64,000 bases of DNA. Source: an uncultured Azospirillum sp. GTDB taxonomy: Bacteria; Pseudomonadota; Alphaproteobacteria; RF32; CAG-239. The translations under genes and the position numbers were made by a program. Shown one piece after another: positions 1-9,000 of the stretch. Each line of letters opens with the position of its first letter. The stretch's first letter is position 1. Under the pieces are notes generated by a model. That model made no database searches, was not told where the DNA came from, and was given only the letters and a program-made list of their open reading frames with translations. Location: the NCBI GenBank assembly GCA_902489795.1, contig CABUBU010000002.1:16185-80184 (forward strand), given 5' to 3'.

Positions 1-37
1 CGGCGGTTTTTAACAGTTTGGCCTTGGTGTCTTTCAT
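1..37 (-). CDS. 5' end of a regulator-like gene (TetR-type N-terminus?), runs off the left edge
   Basis: Only the first 12 codons are in the window. They read MKDTKAKLLKTA on the minus strand, which resembles the first helix of TetR-family repressors, but 12 residues cannot prove a family. An AAAGGG ribosome-binding site lies about 7 bases upstream of this ATG. A second in-frame ATG at 100 has no such site, so 37 is the preferred start. A sigma70-type promoter at 187-215 points at it. The identity is inferred and weak. Confidence 0.35.
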   Translation of the reverse strand, partial: MKDTKAKLLKTA

Positions 38-103
38 TGTTTTTCCCTTTCCGGCAGCCGGGCGGCGGTTTTTAACGGTTTGCGCCTCGGTGCTTTTCAT
101 TGT
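1..103. repeat. Imperfect tandem duplication of a gene start region
   Basis: Two copies, about 1-40 and 63-103, share GGCGGTTTTTAAC and end in the complement of ATG followed by TGTTTTT. On the minus strand both begin with ATGAAA and run to AACCGCC, but they differ by one base in length, so their reading frames differ. The upstream copy therefore looks like a duplicated, decayed start codon region of the gene that leaves the window. Confidence 0.5.
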
Positions 104-186
104 TTTTTTTGTTTTCGTTTTGAACGACGCTTTTCCGGCGATGTCGGCACAGTGGCAGCCGGAACATTCTCCGGAATTATAAAACA

Positions 187-215
187 ATCATAGCATAATC
201 TTAAAATTAAGTCAA
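187..215 (-). promoter_or_regulatory. Sigma70-type promoter
   Basis: On the minus strand, TTGACT (215-210), a 17-bp spacer and TATGAT (192-187). It drives the gene that exits the window at its left edge and leaves an untranslated leader of about 140 bases. Confidence 0.5.
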
Positions 216-890
216 TCGTTTGAAATATTTTTAAAAACGTCAAACGCTTTTGCTGATGAAAACAGGCGGAAAACAGATGATTGCCAAAGGAAAATCAGAT
301 CGTAAAAATTTTCTTCCGACTTGCGCAACTCGGCTCGGTTTTATGTCAGCTTTTGGCCGGGCAAATCCGATAATTGCGCCGATAGGCAGCATTTGTTCTT
401 TAAAACTGGAGGAGAGGGCATGAATAAACTGTAACGGTGTGTATTTTTCCTTGAGAACGGCAGGAAGCTTTTAATAAAATAAAGGCTCAATTGATATAAA
501 TGCAGCCTTTTGAATATCTTTTTTTTATTTAATTTTTTAAAGTCGCGTTTTTCCGTCTTTTGTTTCATCCTGTATTTTGGCCGGTTTGCGCCAAATTTTC
601 CCTTCGAAAAAATCAACGGGGCGTATAAAGCTTTACAAATGAACATGTTTTCCAAGTTTTAAGAGTGTTTGCCGATGCCGATAACCTGACAATGACGGTC
701 GTTTTCATAAAGTTTATAAATTGCATGGGTTTCTGTCATAATAAAAAATCCATGGTTTGACAGTTTGTAAAAAGCTCTGAAAAATACATTTCTGGCAGGT
801 GAGGAAAAATAAACTTCCACCAGCTAATGCAAGTGGTATTAACCGTTCCAAACCTTAAACGCCAGCTCCTGAGCTTCGCCAGCCTGATGG
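216..890. other. Gene-free stretch
   Basis: No open frame here has convincing start, composition or family features. The 104-codon minus-strand frame at 341-655 is Lys/Phe/Ser-rich without recognisable motifs. A 26-codon frame near 740-660 has no ribosome-binding site. The stretch is AT-rich and may be decayed DNA. Confidence 0.4.
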
Positions 891-947
891 CTTGACTGAA
901 ATGTCTACATCTACCTGCTTATGCAGGTTGTGTTATGTTCAAAGCAT

Positions 948-982
948 AAAAAAGGATGCGGCATTAAGCAGCATCCTTTTTT
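948..982. terminator. Intrinsic terminator, bidirectional
   Basis: A perfect 12-bp stem (948-959 with 971-982) ends in six T/A on each side, with an 11-nt loop. It lies just after the stop codon of the minus-strand outer-membrane gene and is its natural terminator. Confidence 0.8.
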
Positions 983-1005
983 GTATCCGTCGGCGGGACA
1001 TTGTA

Positions 1006-1569
1006 TCAGAAACGATAACCGATTCCTGCGCGAATGGACAGATTGTCATAGTATATGATTCCTTCTTTATCATTTTTCGGGAACATATAACTGACATCCA
1101 CATTGACGAACAGTCTTTTGCTGATCGCAATGTTGGTTCCGGCTTTGAGACGCCAGTGGAACAGGTCTTTTTCAAAGAGATCATGTCCGCAATGGTTACT
1201 TTCTGCCTCTTCCAACACTGTATTTCCCCAATTGATCCAAGAACTCATGAGATATATCTCATACTTTTTCTTGAATGTGTGAGCCAGACCGAAAGACGGG
1301 CTGAAATACAGCATTTGTTTACGCGAGAAAGAAGCCCCCGGATCAATCCAACTGCCGCCGACTTCAAATTCTGCCCTCACAAAGTAACAGTTAAGTCCGA
1401 TTGCGGCACCGTAGATTGGCGCGGGTTCCAGAATGTTTCCCCCTGTGTAGACGATGGCACTTGCTTTGATTGCGTCGTCTGCCCAATAGTTCTCACTTGC
1501 GCTCTGCGCCGATACACTCATAGCTGGGAAGCACATGGCTGCAGCTATAGATAAAATTATTTTCTTCAT
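1006..1569 (-). CDS. Outer-membrane beta-barrel protein, probably of Bacteroidetes origin
   Basis: 187 residues. The N-terminus (MKKIILSIAAAMCFPAMSVS, then AQ) is a classical signal peptide with cleavage near residue 22. The mature part alternates polar and aromatic residues as porin-like strands do, and it ends in the aromatic signature GYRF, which outer-membrane insertion machinery recognises. The specific family is not recognised. The start has no Shine-Dalgarno sequence (AT-rich leader only), unlike nearly every neighbour, and a TAnnTTTG element lies about 45 bases upstream. Both are typical of Bacteroidetes genes. It is monocistronic, with its own terminator at 948-982. A transferred gene encoding a small barrel of unknown cargo is the best reading; the origin is inference. 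Confidence 0.7.
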   Translation of the reverse strand: MKKIILSIAAAMCFPAMSVSAQSASENYWADDAIKASAIVYTGGNILEPAPIYGAAIGLNCYFVRAEFEVGGSWIDPGASFSRKQMLYFSPSFGLAHTFKKKYEIYLMSSWINWGNTVLEEAESNHCGHDLFEKDLFHWRLKAGTNIAISKRLFVNVDVSYMFPKNDKEGIIYYDNLSIRAGIGYRF

Positions 1570-1613
1570 ACAAAATAGTTAAGTTACCAGTTTTCAGTAT
1601 AAAACATATTACG

Positions 1614-1621
1614 CAAAAGTA
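1614..1621 (-). promoter_or_regulatory. Bacteroidetes-type -7 element (candidate)
   Basis: TACTTTTG on the minus strand matches the Bacteroidetes -7 consensus TAnnTTTG. The partner -33 TTTG is not at the usual 19-21 bp spacing (the nearest copies give 14 or 28), so the assignment is tentative. Confidence 0.3.
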
Positions 1622-1770
1622 AATCAAAAAATTGACAAAAAGGTTGTCGCAAACCGAAAAGGCGAGAAGTTTTAGGTATTTGGTCTGCTATTAAATGATA
1701 TTAAGAGAAATAACAAATTAAAAGTGTCTTATATTTTGAAAGAATCGGCGGCGGCTTTTGTGGTAAAACA

Positions 1771-1800
1771 AAAATGTCCTTCTTTAACGGAAGGACATTT
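1771..1800 (-). terminator. Intrinsic terminator
   Basis: A 10-bp stem AAATGTCCTT/AAGGACATTT with a 9-nt loop, followed on the minus strand by a T-rich run. It ends the small lipoprotein transcript. Confidence 0.8.
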
Positions 1801-1820
1801 CTTCTCTCAAGCATATGAGC

Positions 1821-1970
1821 TTATTTGCCGCAGGGGCTGATCAGCTCGGAAAGGGAAATGACGCCAAGCAGGTAGTCATTGGTGCAGACTCTTTGGCTGC
1901 CGATGGTTCCGCGGGTGCCGGTGCAGGCGGACAAGGCCAGCAGTACGACGACGAGAGCTAATTTTTTCAT
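1821..1970 (-). CDS. Small lipoprotein, 49 aa, unknown function
   Basis: The product begins MKKLALVVVLLALSAC. The hydrophobic stretch followed by L-S-A-C is a lipobox, so the mature protein would be about 34 residues, lipidated on the Cys at position 16. The mature part holds two further cysteines (CTND and SPCGK) that could form a disulfide in the periplasm. An AAGGA ribosome-binding site lies 7-8 bases before the ATG and a strong terminator follows. No family is recognised. A second tiny lipoprotein gene in this window (21895-22053) has the same build but no obvious sequence similarity. Confidence 0.75.
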   Translation of the reverse strand: MKKLALVVVLLALSACTGTRGTIGSQRVCTNDYLLGVISLSELISPCGK

Positions 1971-2071
1971 ATTTGTAGTCCTTTTGTTAGTTTTTGTAAA
2001 ATGTCATTTCTGACATGCTAAATGTTATATAAGCGATATTTAAAAAGCAAACCAAAATTTCGGGCGGGGGA

Positions 2072-2680
2072 TTATTTTGCCGCTTCCGGCATCCACTCAA
2101 TGATGCCGTCTGTTTTTTGCTGTCGCCGCCATCTGGCAAAATCATCGTAGTTTTCGATCCCGTCGCGAAGAACCGCCATATAATATTCTATGCCGGCAAT
2201 CTTTGCGTCATCCGGCGTTTCGTATTTCAGCCGTAGGATGGTTTTTCTTTCTTCGGCGCCGGCGGCGGCATTGATCCGGTCGGCAAATTTTTCAAAGTAA
2301 CCGTCCCAGCGGCAGCCCTCCGCCATATGGATCATGTCAATCTGCCAGGTGTTTCCGTCATCGCTTTGATACCATGCGTGCCATTCCAGACAGGCGTCTT
2401 CTTCGGCTGTCAGGTTGACGTATTCCGTTTTGACGATTCGCGGATTTTCCGCCAGCCGCGCTATTGCCCGAAAGCTTTCGGCCACATTGAGTCGCGGTGT
2501 GTAAACGTGAAAATCTATGTCCCGGTGTTTCATCAGCAGGCCGGTTTTGAGCGAACCGATCAGGTTGATTTTGGCGCCGATACTTTGCCAGCAGCCAATG
2601 ACGTTGCTTTGCTCAATGACAAGAAAGGCCTGTTTTCTGTTTTCGGCTGCCAGCTTCAGTATTTTTTCCGTCGTTTCCAT
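2072..2680 (-). CDS. Nucleotidyltransferase-fold protein
   Basis: 202 residues from the ATG at 2680, chosen because AGGAGGAG lies just upstream; the longer upstream frame has no such signal and odd composition. The sequence IGSLKTGLLMKHRDIDFHVY carries the G-S...D-x-D signature of the polymerase-beta nucleotidyltransferase superfamily (about residues 40-60). This fits a protein that transfers a nucleotide to a small molecule or another protein. The remainder (a WHAWYQ segment, an IDMIHMAEG segment and an Arg-rich end) is typical of orphan members that are often misnamed in databases. Substrate unknown. It is divergent from the flavoprotein gene at 2798. Confidence 0.6.
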   Translation of the reverse strand: METTEKILKLAAENRKQAFLVIEQSNVIGCWQSIGAKINLIGSLKTGLLMKHRDIDFHVYTPRLNVAESFRAIARLAENPRIVKTEYVNLTAEEDACLEWHAWYQSDDGNTWQIDMIHMAEGCRWDGYFEKFADRINAAAGAEERKTILRLKYETPDDAKIAGIEYYMAVLRDGIENYDDFARWRRQQKTDGIIEWMPEAAK

Positions 2681-2797
2681 TTTCTGCTCTCCTCCTGTTG
2701 ACGACGGCATTATAAACGGTTTATCATACCGGGCAATTGAAAAATCCCGCCGGCGGAATAAATAAAAGTACGGTCGGAAAATGCAAACGGAGAAAAA

Positions 2798-3424
2798 ATG
2801 AAGGTATTGATGATAAACGGCAGCCCCAACGAACACGGCTGCACCGACACAGCTTTGAAAATCGTTTCCGGCGCGTTGGCGGAAGACGGTGTCGAAAGCG
2901 AAACCGTCTGGCTCGGCAACCGCGCCGTGCAGGACTGCATCGGATGCGCTGCCTGCCGGAAGCTGAACAACCGCTGTGTGTTTGATGACGACGTTGTCAA
3001 CCGTATTTTGGAGAAAGCGGAGCAGGCCGACGGTTTCGTTTTCGGTTCGCCGACGTATTATGCGCACTCAAACGGCCGCATCCTGTCGGTTCTTGACCGG
3101 GTGTTTTATGCCGGTTCGTCCGTTTTTGCCGGCAAACCCGGTGCCGCCGTCGTTTCCGCCCGCCGGGCGGGCACTACCGCCAACCTTGATGTCATCAACA
3201 AATATTTCATGATCAGCCGTATGCCGGTTGTCAGCAGCTGTTACTGGAACATGGTGCACGGCAACAAGCCGGAAGAAGTCTGGCAGGATAAGGAAGGCGT
3301 GCAGATCATGCGCATTTTGGGGCACGAGATGTCATGGTTGTTAAAATCGATTGAAACCGGCCGGAAGTCCGGCCTTTCCCGGCCGGAACCGGAAGAGAAA
3401 ATCCGTACCAATTTTATCCGTTGA
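2798..3424 (+). CDS. NAD(P)H-dependent FMN reductase / iron-sulfur flavoprotein-like oxidoreductase
   Basis: 208 residues with a flavodoxin-like fold. The N-terminus MKVLMINGSPNEHGCTDTAL is the FMN-phosphate loop (GSPN...G.T). C-IGC-AAC-RKLNNRC at about residues 47-60 is the cysteine cluster seen in the iron-sulfur flavoprotein branch, and GSPTYYAHSNGRI at about residue 84 is the second flavin loop. Such enzymes move electrons from NAD(P)H to quinones, azo compounds or unknown acceptors in the cytoplasm. The start follows GGAGAAAAA. A strong terminator follows 15 bases after the stop. The physiological acceptor is not deducible. Confidence 0.8.
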   Translation: MKVLMINGSPNEHGCTDTALKIVSGALAEDGVESETVWLGNRAVQDCIGCAACRKLNNRCVFDDDVVNRILEKAEQADGFVFGSPTYYAHSNGRILSVLDRVFYAGSSVFAGKPGAAVVSARRAGTTANLDVINKYFMISRMPVVSSCYWNMVHGNKPEEVWQDKEGVQIMRILGHEMSWLLKSIETGRKSGLSRPEPEEKIRTNFIR

Positions 3425-3438
3425 ATGCCGGTGTAAGG

Positions 3439-3470
3439 AAAAGCTCCCGCAGATTTTGCGGGAGCTTTTT
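3439..3470 (+). terminator. Intrinsic terminator
   Basis: A perfect 12-bp stem AAAAGCTCCCGC/GCGGGAGCTTTT with a 7-nt loop and a T tail. It also faces the convergent trpS and can serve both. Confidence 0.9.
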
Positions 3471-3490
3471 CGTTGGCAGAATTTTTCCGG

Positions 3491-4507
3491 TTACCTGCCG
3501 AAAACGGCGTTTTTGAGGCGTTTGAGGGTGGCGCGGGCGACCGGTCGCGCTTTGGCGGCGCCTTCTTCCAGCATACCTTCCACCTCATCGTAGTGAGCCA
3601 TGTAGTAGTTGTATTTTTCCCGGGCGTCTCTTATCTCGCTGACAACGGTATCAAGCAACATGTTTTTGATGTGACCGTAGCCGAGTCTGCCCTGTCGCAG
3701 GCCGTTGCCCATTTCCCGCAGTTGTTCGGGAGATGCGATGGATTTGTATATTTCATAAACCAGAATTTCGTCCGGGTTTTTGGGTTCTTCCATCGGCCGG
3801 GAGTCGGTTTTGATTGAAAAAATGGCTTTCTTGATTGCCTTGTCGTCTTCAAACAGCGGGATGACGTTGCCGTAGGATTTGCTCATCTTGCGGCCGTCGA
3901 TGCCGGGAACGACCGCCACGTTTTCGTCGATCGAATATTCCGGCAGCACCAACAATTGTTTGTTGTAATGGGCATTGATGGCGCCGGCGATGTCGCGGGC
4001 GATTTCCACGTGCTGCACCTGATCCTTGCCGACCGGCACGATATCGGTGTCATAAGCAAGGATGTCGGCGGCCATCAGCGTGGGGTAAGTGTAAAGACCC
4101 ATGTTGATGCCGTCGTCGTCGGGTTTGCCGGCTTCGCGGTTGCGGTCGACCGCGGCTTTGTAGGCGTGCGCCTTGTTCATAAAGCCTTTTGGCGTATAGG
4201 CATACAGGATGGTGGTGATTTCCGGAATTTCCGCAATGTCCGACTGACGATAGAAAACCGAACGGGAAGGGTCGAGGCCGGCAGCCAGGTAGATGCAGGC
4301 GATTTCTTTGAGTTTCTGGTTTAAGACCGCCGGGTCTTTCTCCGCGTTGATGGCATGATAATCGGCAATGAACATGTAATGTTTCCCGCCGGCGTCAAGC
4401 GCCTGATGTCCCAGCCGGATGGCCGGTTTGATGGCGCCGAGATAGTTGCCGAGATGCGGTGTTCCGGTCGGCTTCACACCGGTTAAAACTTTTTTGTCTT
4501 CAAACAT
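3491..4507 (-). CDS. trpS: Tryptophanyl-tRNA synthetase
   Basis: 338 residues, the normal length for bacterial TrpS. This class I synthetase charges tRNA-Trp. GTPHLGNYLGA near residue 16 is the HIGH-type ATP site, and GRKMSKSYGN near residue 207 is the KMSKS loop. The segment with DxVPVGKDQVQH is the tryptophan/dimer region. The gene is divergent from serS across about 97 bp, so the two synthetases share a promoter region. The protein ends cleanly with no extra domain. It is the only tryptophan synthetase seen here. Confidence 0.97.
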   Translation of the reverse strand: MFEDKKVLTGVKPTGTPHLGNYLGAIKPAIRLGHQALDAGGKHYMFIADYHAINAEKDPAVLNQKLKEIACIYLAAGLDPSRSVFYRQSDIAEIPEITTILYAYTPKGFMNKAHAYKAAVDRNREAGKPDDDGINMGLYTYPTLMAADILAYDTDIVPVGKDQVQHVEIARDIAGAINAHYNKQLLVLPEYSIDENVAVVPGIDGRKMSKSYGNVIPLFEDDKAIKKAIFSIKTDSRPMEEPKNPDEILVYEIYKSIASPEQLREMGNGLRQGRLGYGHIKNMLLDTVVSEIRDAREKYNYYMAHYDEVEGMLEEGAAKARPVARATLKRLKNAVFGR

Positions 4508-4604
4508 TTTTTGTCGGTCCTCTTAAAATTTTTATTGTATTTATTTGTAAAATTGATACTCTGTCCGCGTTTATAAATCAATTAAAAAACTAAGGACATG
4601 TGAA

Positions 4605-5882
4605 ATGCTGGATATAAAATTCATTATCGAAAATCAGAAACTGGTGGAAGAAGGCATTGCCAAAAAAGGTTTGTCCGTCGACATTCCCGCCCTGATCGCC
4701 CTGCATTTGGACATCAACAAGCTGAAAACCTCTTCTCAGGCGTTGGCCGAAGAAAAGAACCGGCTGAGCAATTCGATCAAATCCGCTTCCGCGGAAGAAC
4801 GTCCGGCAATCATCGCCAAAAGCAAAGCCCTCGGCGAAGAACTGAAGGTTGAACAGGAAAAACTGGCGGTTGAACAGAAAAAGTTTGACGATATTATGTG
4901 GCGCATGCCCAACCTGCCGAGCCCGGAAAGCCCGGTCGGTGCCGACGACAGTGAAAACGTGGTTCGCCGCCGCGTGGGCGAGCCGACAAAGTTTGACTTC
5001 ACGCCCCGCGACCATGTCGAACTGATGGAGTTAAACGGCTGGAGCGAAATGGAGCGGATCACCAAAGTCTGCGGTTCCCGCACCTATGCCATTGCCAATG
5101 AACTGGCGCGGCTGGAACTGGCGATTCATCTGCTGGTCATGGACAAGTTGGCGGAAAACGGCTTCCGGGTAATTACCGTGCCTTCGCTGTCCAAGGAAAA
5201 ACCGCTTTACGGTCAGGGATATCTGCCGTTTGCCCGTGATGAAATTTATTACATGCCCGAAGACGACCTCTATTTGTCGGGAACGGCCGAACTGATTTTG
5301 AATTCGCTCAGAGCCGACGAAATCATTCCCGAAAACGAACTGCCGATTCTTTATGCCGGCTTTTCCCCCTGTTTCCGCCGCGAGGCCGGCGCCGCCGGCA
5401 AAGATACCCGCGGTCTGACCAGGGTTCACCAGTTTATGAAGACGGAACAGTTCGTTATCTGCAAAAATGACGTTAACGAAAGCGAAAAGTGGCATCAGAA
5501 ACTGCTGCAGATTTCCGAAGAGGTTTTACAGGATCTGGAACTGCCGTATCAGGTGCTGGAAGTCTGCACCGGCGACATGGGCGCGCCCAAATACCGTCAG
5601 TATGACCTTGAGGCATGGGTGCCGAGCCAGAACTGCTATCGCGAAACCCACAGTTGTTCCAACATTACCGACTGGCAGGCTCGCCGTACCAACCTGCGTT
5701 ATCGCGACAACGCCGACGGCAGAGTCAAATTCGTGCATACGCTGAACAATACCGGCATTGCCACCCCGCGGGCGCTGGTGCCGTTCCTGGAAAATCATCA
5801 GCAGGCCGACGGCTCGGTTCGCATTCCGGAAAAACTGCAGCCTTACATGATGGGCAAAAAGTTCATCGGCGGCAAAAAATAG
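4605..5882 (+). CDS. serS: Seryl-tRNA synthetase
   Basis: 425 residues. Class II synthetase that charges tRNA-Ser (and supplies tRNA-Sec where present). The first 100 residues are the long antiparallel coiled-coil arm that grips the long variable arm of tRNA-Ser. Motif 2 is FRREAGAAGKDTRGLTRVHQ and motif 3 lies in NNTGIATPRALVPFLENHQ. The TGTAEL loop appears as SGTAEL. A ribosome-binding site (AAGGACA) precedes the ATG. The final IPEKLQPYMMG stretch is the usual end. A strong terminator follows. Confidence 0.97.
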   Translation: MLDIKFIIENQKLVEEGIAKKGLSVDIPALIALHLDINKLKTSSQALAEEKNRLSNSIKSASAEERPAIIAKSKALGEELKVEQEKLAVEQKKFDDIMWRMPNLPSPESPVGADDSENVVRRRVGEPTKFDFTPRDHVELMELNGWSEMERITKVCGSRTYAIANELARLELAIHLLVMDKLAENGFRVITVPSLSKEKPLYGQGYLPFARDEIYYMPEDDLYLSGTAELILNSLRADEIIPENELPILYAGFSPCFRREAGAAGKDTRGLTRVHQFMKTEQFVICKNDVNESEKWHQKLLQISEEVLQDLELPYQVLEVCTGDMGAPKYRQYDLEAWVPSQNCYRETHSCSNITDWQARRTNLRYRDNADGRVKFVHTLNNTGIATPRALVPFLENHQQADGSVRIPEKLQPYMMGKKFIGGKK

Positions 5883-5894
5883 ACGCATAAAAGC

Positions 5895-5920
5895 AAAACC
5901 CCGGGTTTCCGGGGTTTTGT
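5895..5920 (+). terminator. Intrinsic terminator of serS
   Basis: Stem AAAACCCCGG/CCGGGGTTTT with a 4-nt loop, followed by GTTTTG. Confidence 0.9.
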
Positions 5921-5994
5921 TTTGCAATCTTTCTCCTTCGGCCGGACCGGGAGGAGAAATTTTTCCTCAGGATACAAAAGTTCCCGATGAAAAA

Positions 5995-6022
5995 TTGACA
6001 AAAAAGCGAAGCCGTATATAAT
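5995..6022 (+). promoter_or_regulatory. Consensus sigma70 promoter
   Basis: TTGACA (5995-6000), a 16-bp spacer and TATAAT (6017-6022), both hexamers perfect. It lies 38 bp ahead of the start of the giant PcfJ-like/LRR gene, suggesting strong constitutive expression. Confidence 0.8.
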
Positions 6023-6060
6023 TAAAAAAATGGCCAAAGACGGATTTTGCGGGGGAAAAT

Positions 6061-9000
6061 ATGAGTAATCAGGTATTGTTGGGGCAGGCGCTGCGGTCGA
6101 TTGTCCTGAAAGGTTCAAAGGAAACCGAAGAGCGTTATGAGCGGGAGTTGGCCGCGGCGGAAGCCGACCGCAAAAAGGCCGAAGCCGAATTTAGGGCTGC
6201 CGGTGCCGTCCGCATCAAGGAGATAAAACAGCGGATCGGAGAGCTTTCGGCAGAGATCAGACAGGCTGCGCCGCAACAAAAGAGAACGCTCGGCGAAGAA
6301 ATCAAAAAGCTGAATGCGGAGATTGAGAGCCTGAAAACGCCGCCGGCCAACCGTTTTGCTTATCTTGACAGCGAAATCAAGGCCTATGCCGGCAGTCAGC
6401 TGCTGTTTAAACCGCTGCTTTCGCCGCAGACGCTGGCAAAATACGGCGTTGCCTTTTCTTTTAACGAGCAGGGGCGGCTGGTGCTTGATGCCGACGAGTT
6501 GCGCGAGAGCCCCCTCGGCGACAAAATCCGCTCCGGCGCCGATTATATTTTCGAACGCACCCGCGATCTTGGCGAAAAAATTACCCGTGCCGCCGACGTC
6601 AACAACATTGTGCTGATGGATGCCAAAAGACTGTTGTCGAGGGAACCGGAAGAAATAGATTTTGAACTGATTGAGGAATGTCATAACGCGTTCAATGCGG
6701 AAAAGGCCGAGCGGGAAAAGAAAAGCAAGGAGCTTGCCCGCCGCCGTGAGGAAAGCCGCACCGGCATCAGGGTGATAAAAGAGTATCCCGACGGCTATTC
6801 GATGGTCGAAATGCTGCCGAGTCCGGTTTATGACGAAAACGGAAAACTGCTTCATCATGTTTCGCTGAAATACGAATCCGACGAGATGGGGCACTGCGTC
6901 GGCCGCGGGGGATATAATGACCGTATCGGCACCGAAGGCTGGCATTTTTATTCGCTGCGCGGCCCGAACGAGGACGGCGTGTTGGTGCCGCACTGCACGA
7001 TTTCGATAGAAAACGGCCGCCTGGCGCAAATCAAAGGCAATTCCAACCTGGCGGTCAAAAACCGTTATGTGGCCGACGTGCGCGATTTTGTGCAGTCGCT
7101 TGACATGCCGATTCCCAATTCGGAAAAGGAACGCATCGGTTATGTAAAAGACGTTAACAGGCGGGAAGTCGACCTGTTTGATTTGCAGCCGGGAACGGAA
7201 CTAGAGAGTCTGAAGCTTGCGGCCGGCGATTATAAGGGCATCCGGTTGCAAAATGTTGCCCGGGTCGGCTGTCTGAGTTTTGAAGGCAAAGTCGATCTCA
7301 GAGATTACCGCGAGGCGGCGGCAATCGGCCGTATCGATTCCCTGACGCTGGAAACAGCGGAAGACGCGGCTCTTTACGATCGGGTGCCGCTCAATGTTGG
7401 CAAACTGCTGATTACCGGCGGCATTCTGCCGCGGCATCTGGGACGGGCCGAAACCGTTGTGCTGGGCAAAGACGCAAAAGTGGACTTTTCCCGCGACTGG
7501 GAGAACGTCCGCCGGCTGGAACTGAACGATGAAACCGTTCTTGACGCCCGGCGGCTGCCGGTGTTTGCCGAAGGGATCAAAGGCGGCATCTGGCATCATG
7601 TGGAAAATCTGACAACGTTTGAATTGTTGAACAAAATGCTCGGAAGCGAATGGACTGCTGCTCATTGCCGGGTAGAAAACGGCAAGACGATTGTTGATGC
7701 CGACCTGGACTTAAGCGGGCGCGGCCTTGTCCGGCTGCCGCCGGATATGAAAAATACGGTAGTTCTGGGAACGCTTGATTTGTCGGATAATCGGCTGGAC
7801 GATGTCAGTGCGCCGCTTGCGTATCCGGATTGCGAAAGAATGATTTTGCGGAACGGTTTCGGCGTATATAATCCCGATCGTTTTGAAGCGCTGCCGTATT
7901 TGGCGGAGGGAATAGACTGCCGTCCTCGGGACGTATATCTGGAAAACCGCAATTTGGCCGAAGTGCTGGACAAATTTGCTCTGATCGACAGGGCGCGGAT
8001 TAAAAACGAAAACGGCCGTTTCATAATTGACGGCGACCTGGATCTGGATTCGCTGAATACGTTTGACGGTTCCGGTTTCCCCGGCCGTAACATTGAGAAC
8101 ATTGAAGTGACGGGGCGGTTTACGGCGTTGTCCGAAATGACAGAATATCCTTCCTGTCGCACGCTTTGCCTGAGAGCTCTGCCGCAGGACGTTACGGTGT
8201 CTGATCAAACGGAAAAGGTGGTGTTTTTGCCGTCCCGCGAACATATAAGCAGGTTGAAAGGCAAAAATCTGAAACGGGTTGTTTTCAATGACTGCTATCT
8301 GACCTGCGCGGATTTGCATAAATTTGATCCCGGCGTCAGTTATGAAGGAACTTTTTACTTAAAGGACGAGCCGGAAGCGGAAAAACCGGCAATGCAAGAT
8401 TTCTCCGGCCTGCGGTTTGAAGGCATGTTAACAATTTCCGGCACCTGCAACATTGAAGGCATCAGTCGTTTGCCCCATTGTAAAAAAGTGAATTTTCACG
8501 GACGCGTAACGGAAAAGGAATTGCTGATGCTGCATCCCGAAACCGAAGAACTGCTCTGTCCCGACACGTTTGATTTGGATATGCTTCCCGCCGGCAGCCG
8601 TTTGAAATATATTTCTCTCAACAGCAATTTTTATCACCGGAAAAAGGAAGAGTATACGGATTTTCTGCGTCGGGCTTCCGAGCGCGGAATCGTGTGCGGC
8701 TACGGCATTGAACCCGACTTATCGCAGGATTTGTCCGATTGTCTGATGAAAAAGGTAGAACTACGCTGGGATGAGCAGCATAAGGATATTTCAACTCTGC
8801 CGCAGGCAGAAGAACTGCGCATACACAGTCCCGCTTACGGTTTTGACAATCGTTTTTTAAAAGATGCTTCGTCATATTTGAAAGTGTTGGATCTGTCCTA
8901 TATGCGCGATCCTGTCGATTTTTCGGCACTGCCGCGGGATGTCGCTTTGCAGGAACTGTCCCTCGGCGACAGTCCGGTGCAAAGCGATATTCTCGAACAG

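Noticed and set aside
892..1554. 220-codon plus-strand frame opposite the outer-membrane gene
   Set aside because: The minus-strand product has a signal peptide, porin-like strands and an aromatic C-terminus; the plus frame has no such features and crosses the terminator at 948-982.
2072..3067. 331-codon version of the nucleotidyltransferase-like gene
   Set aside because: The extra N-terminal part overlaps the well-supported flavoprotein gene on the other strand; a strong ribosome-binding site supports the start at 2680.
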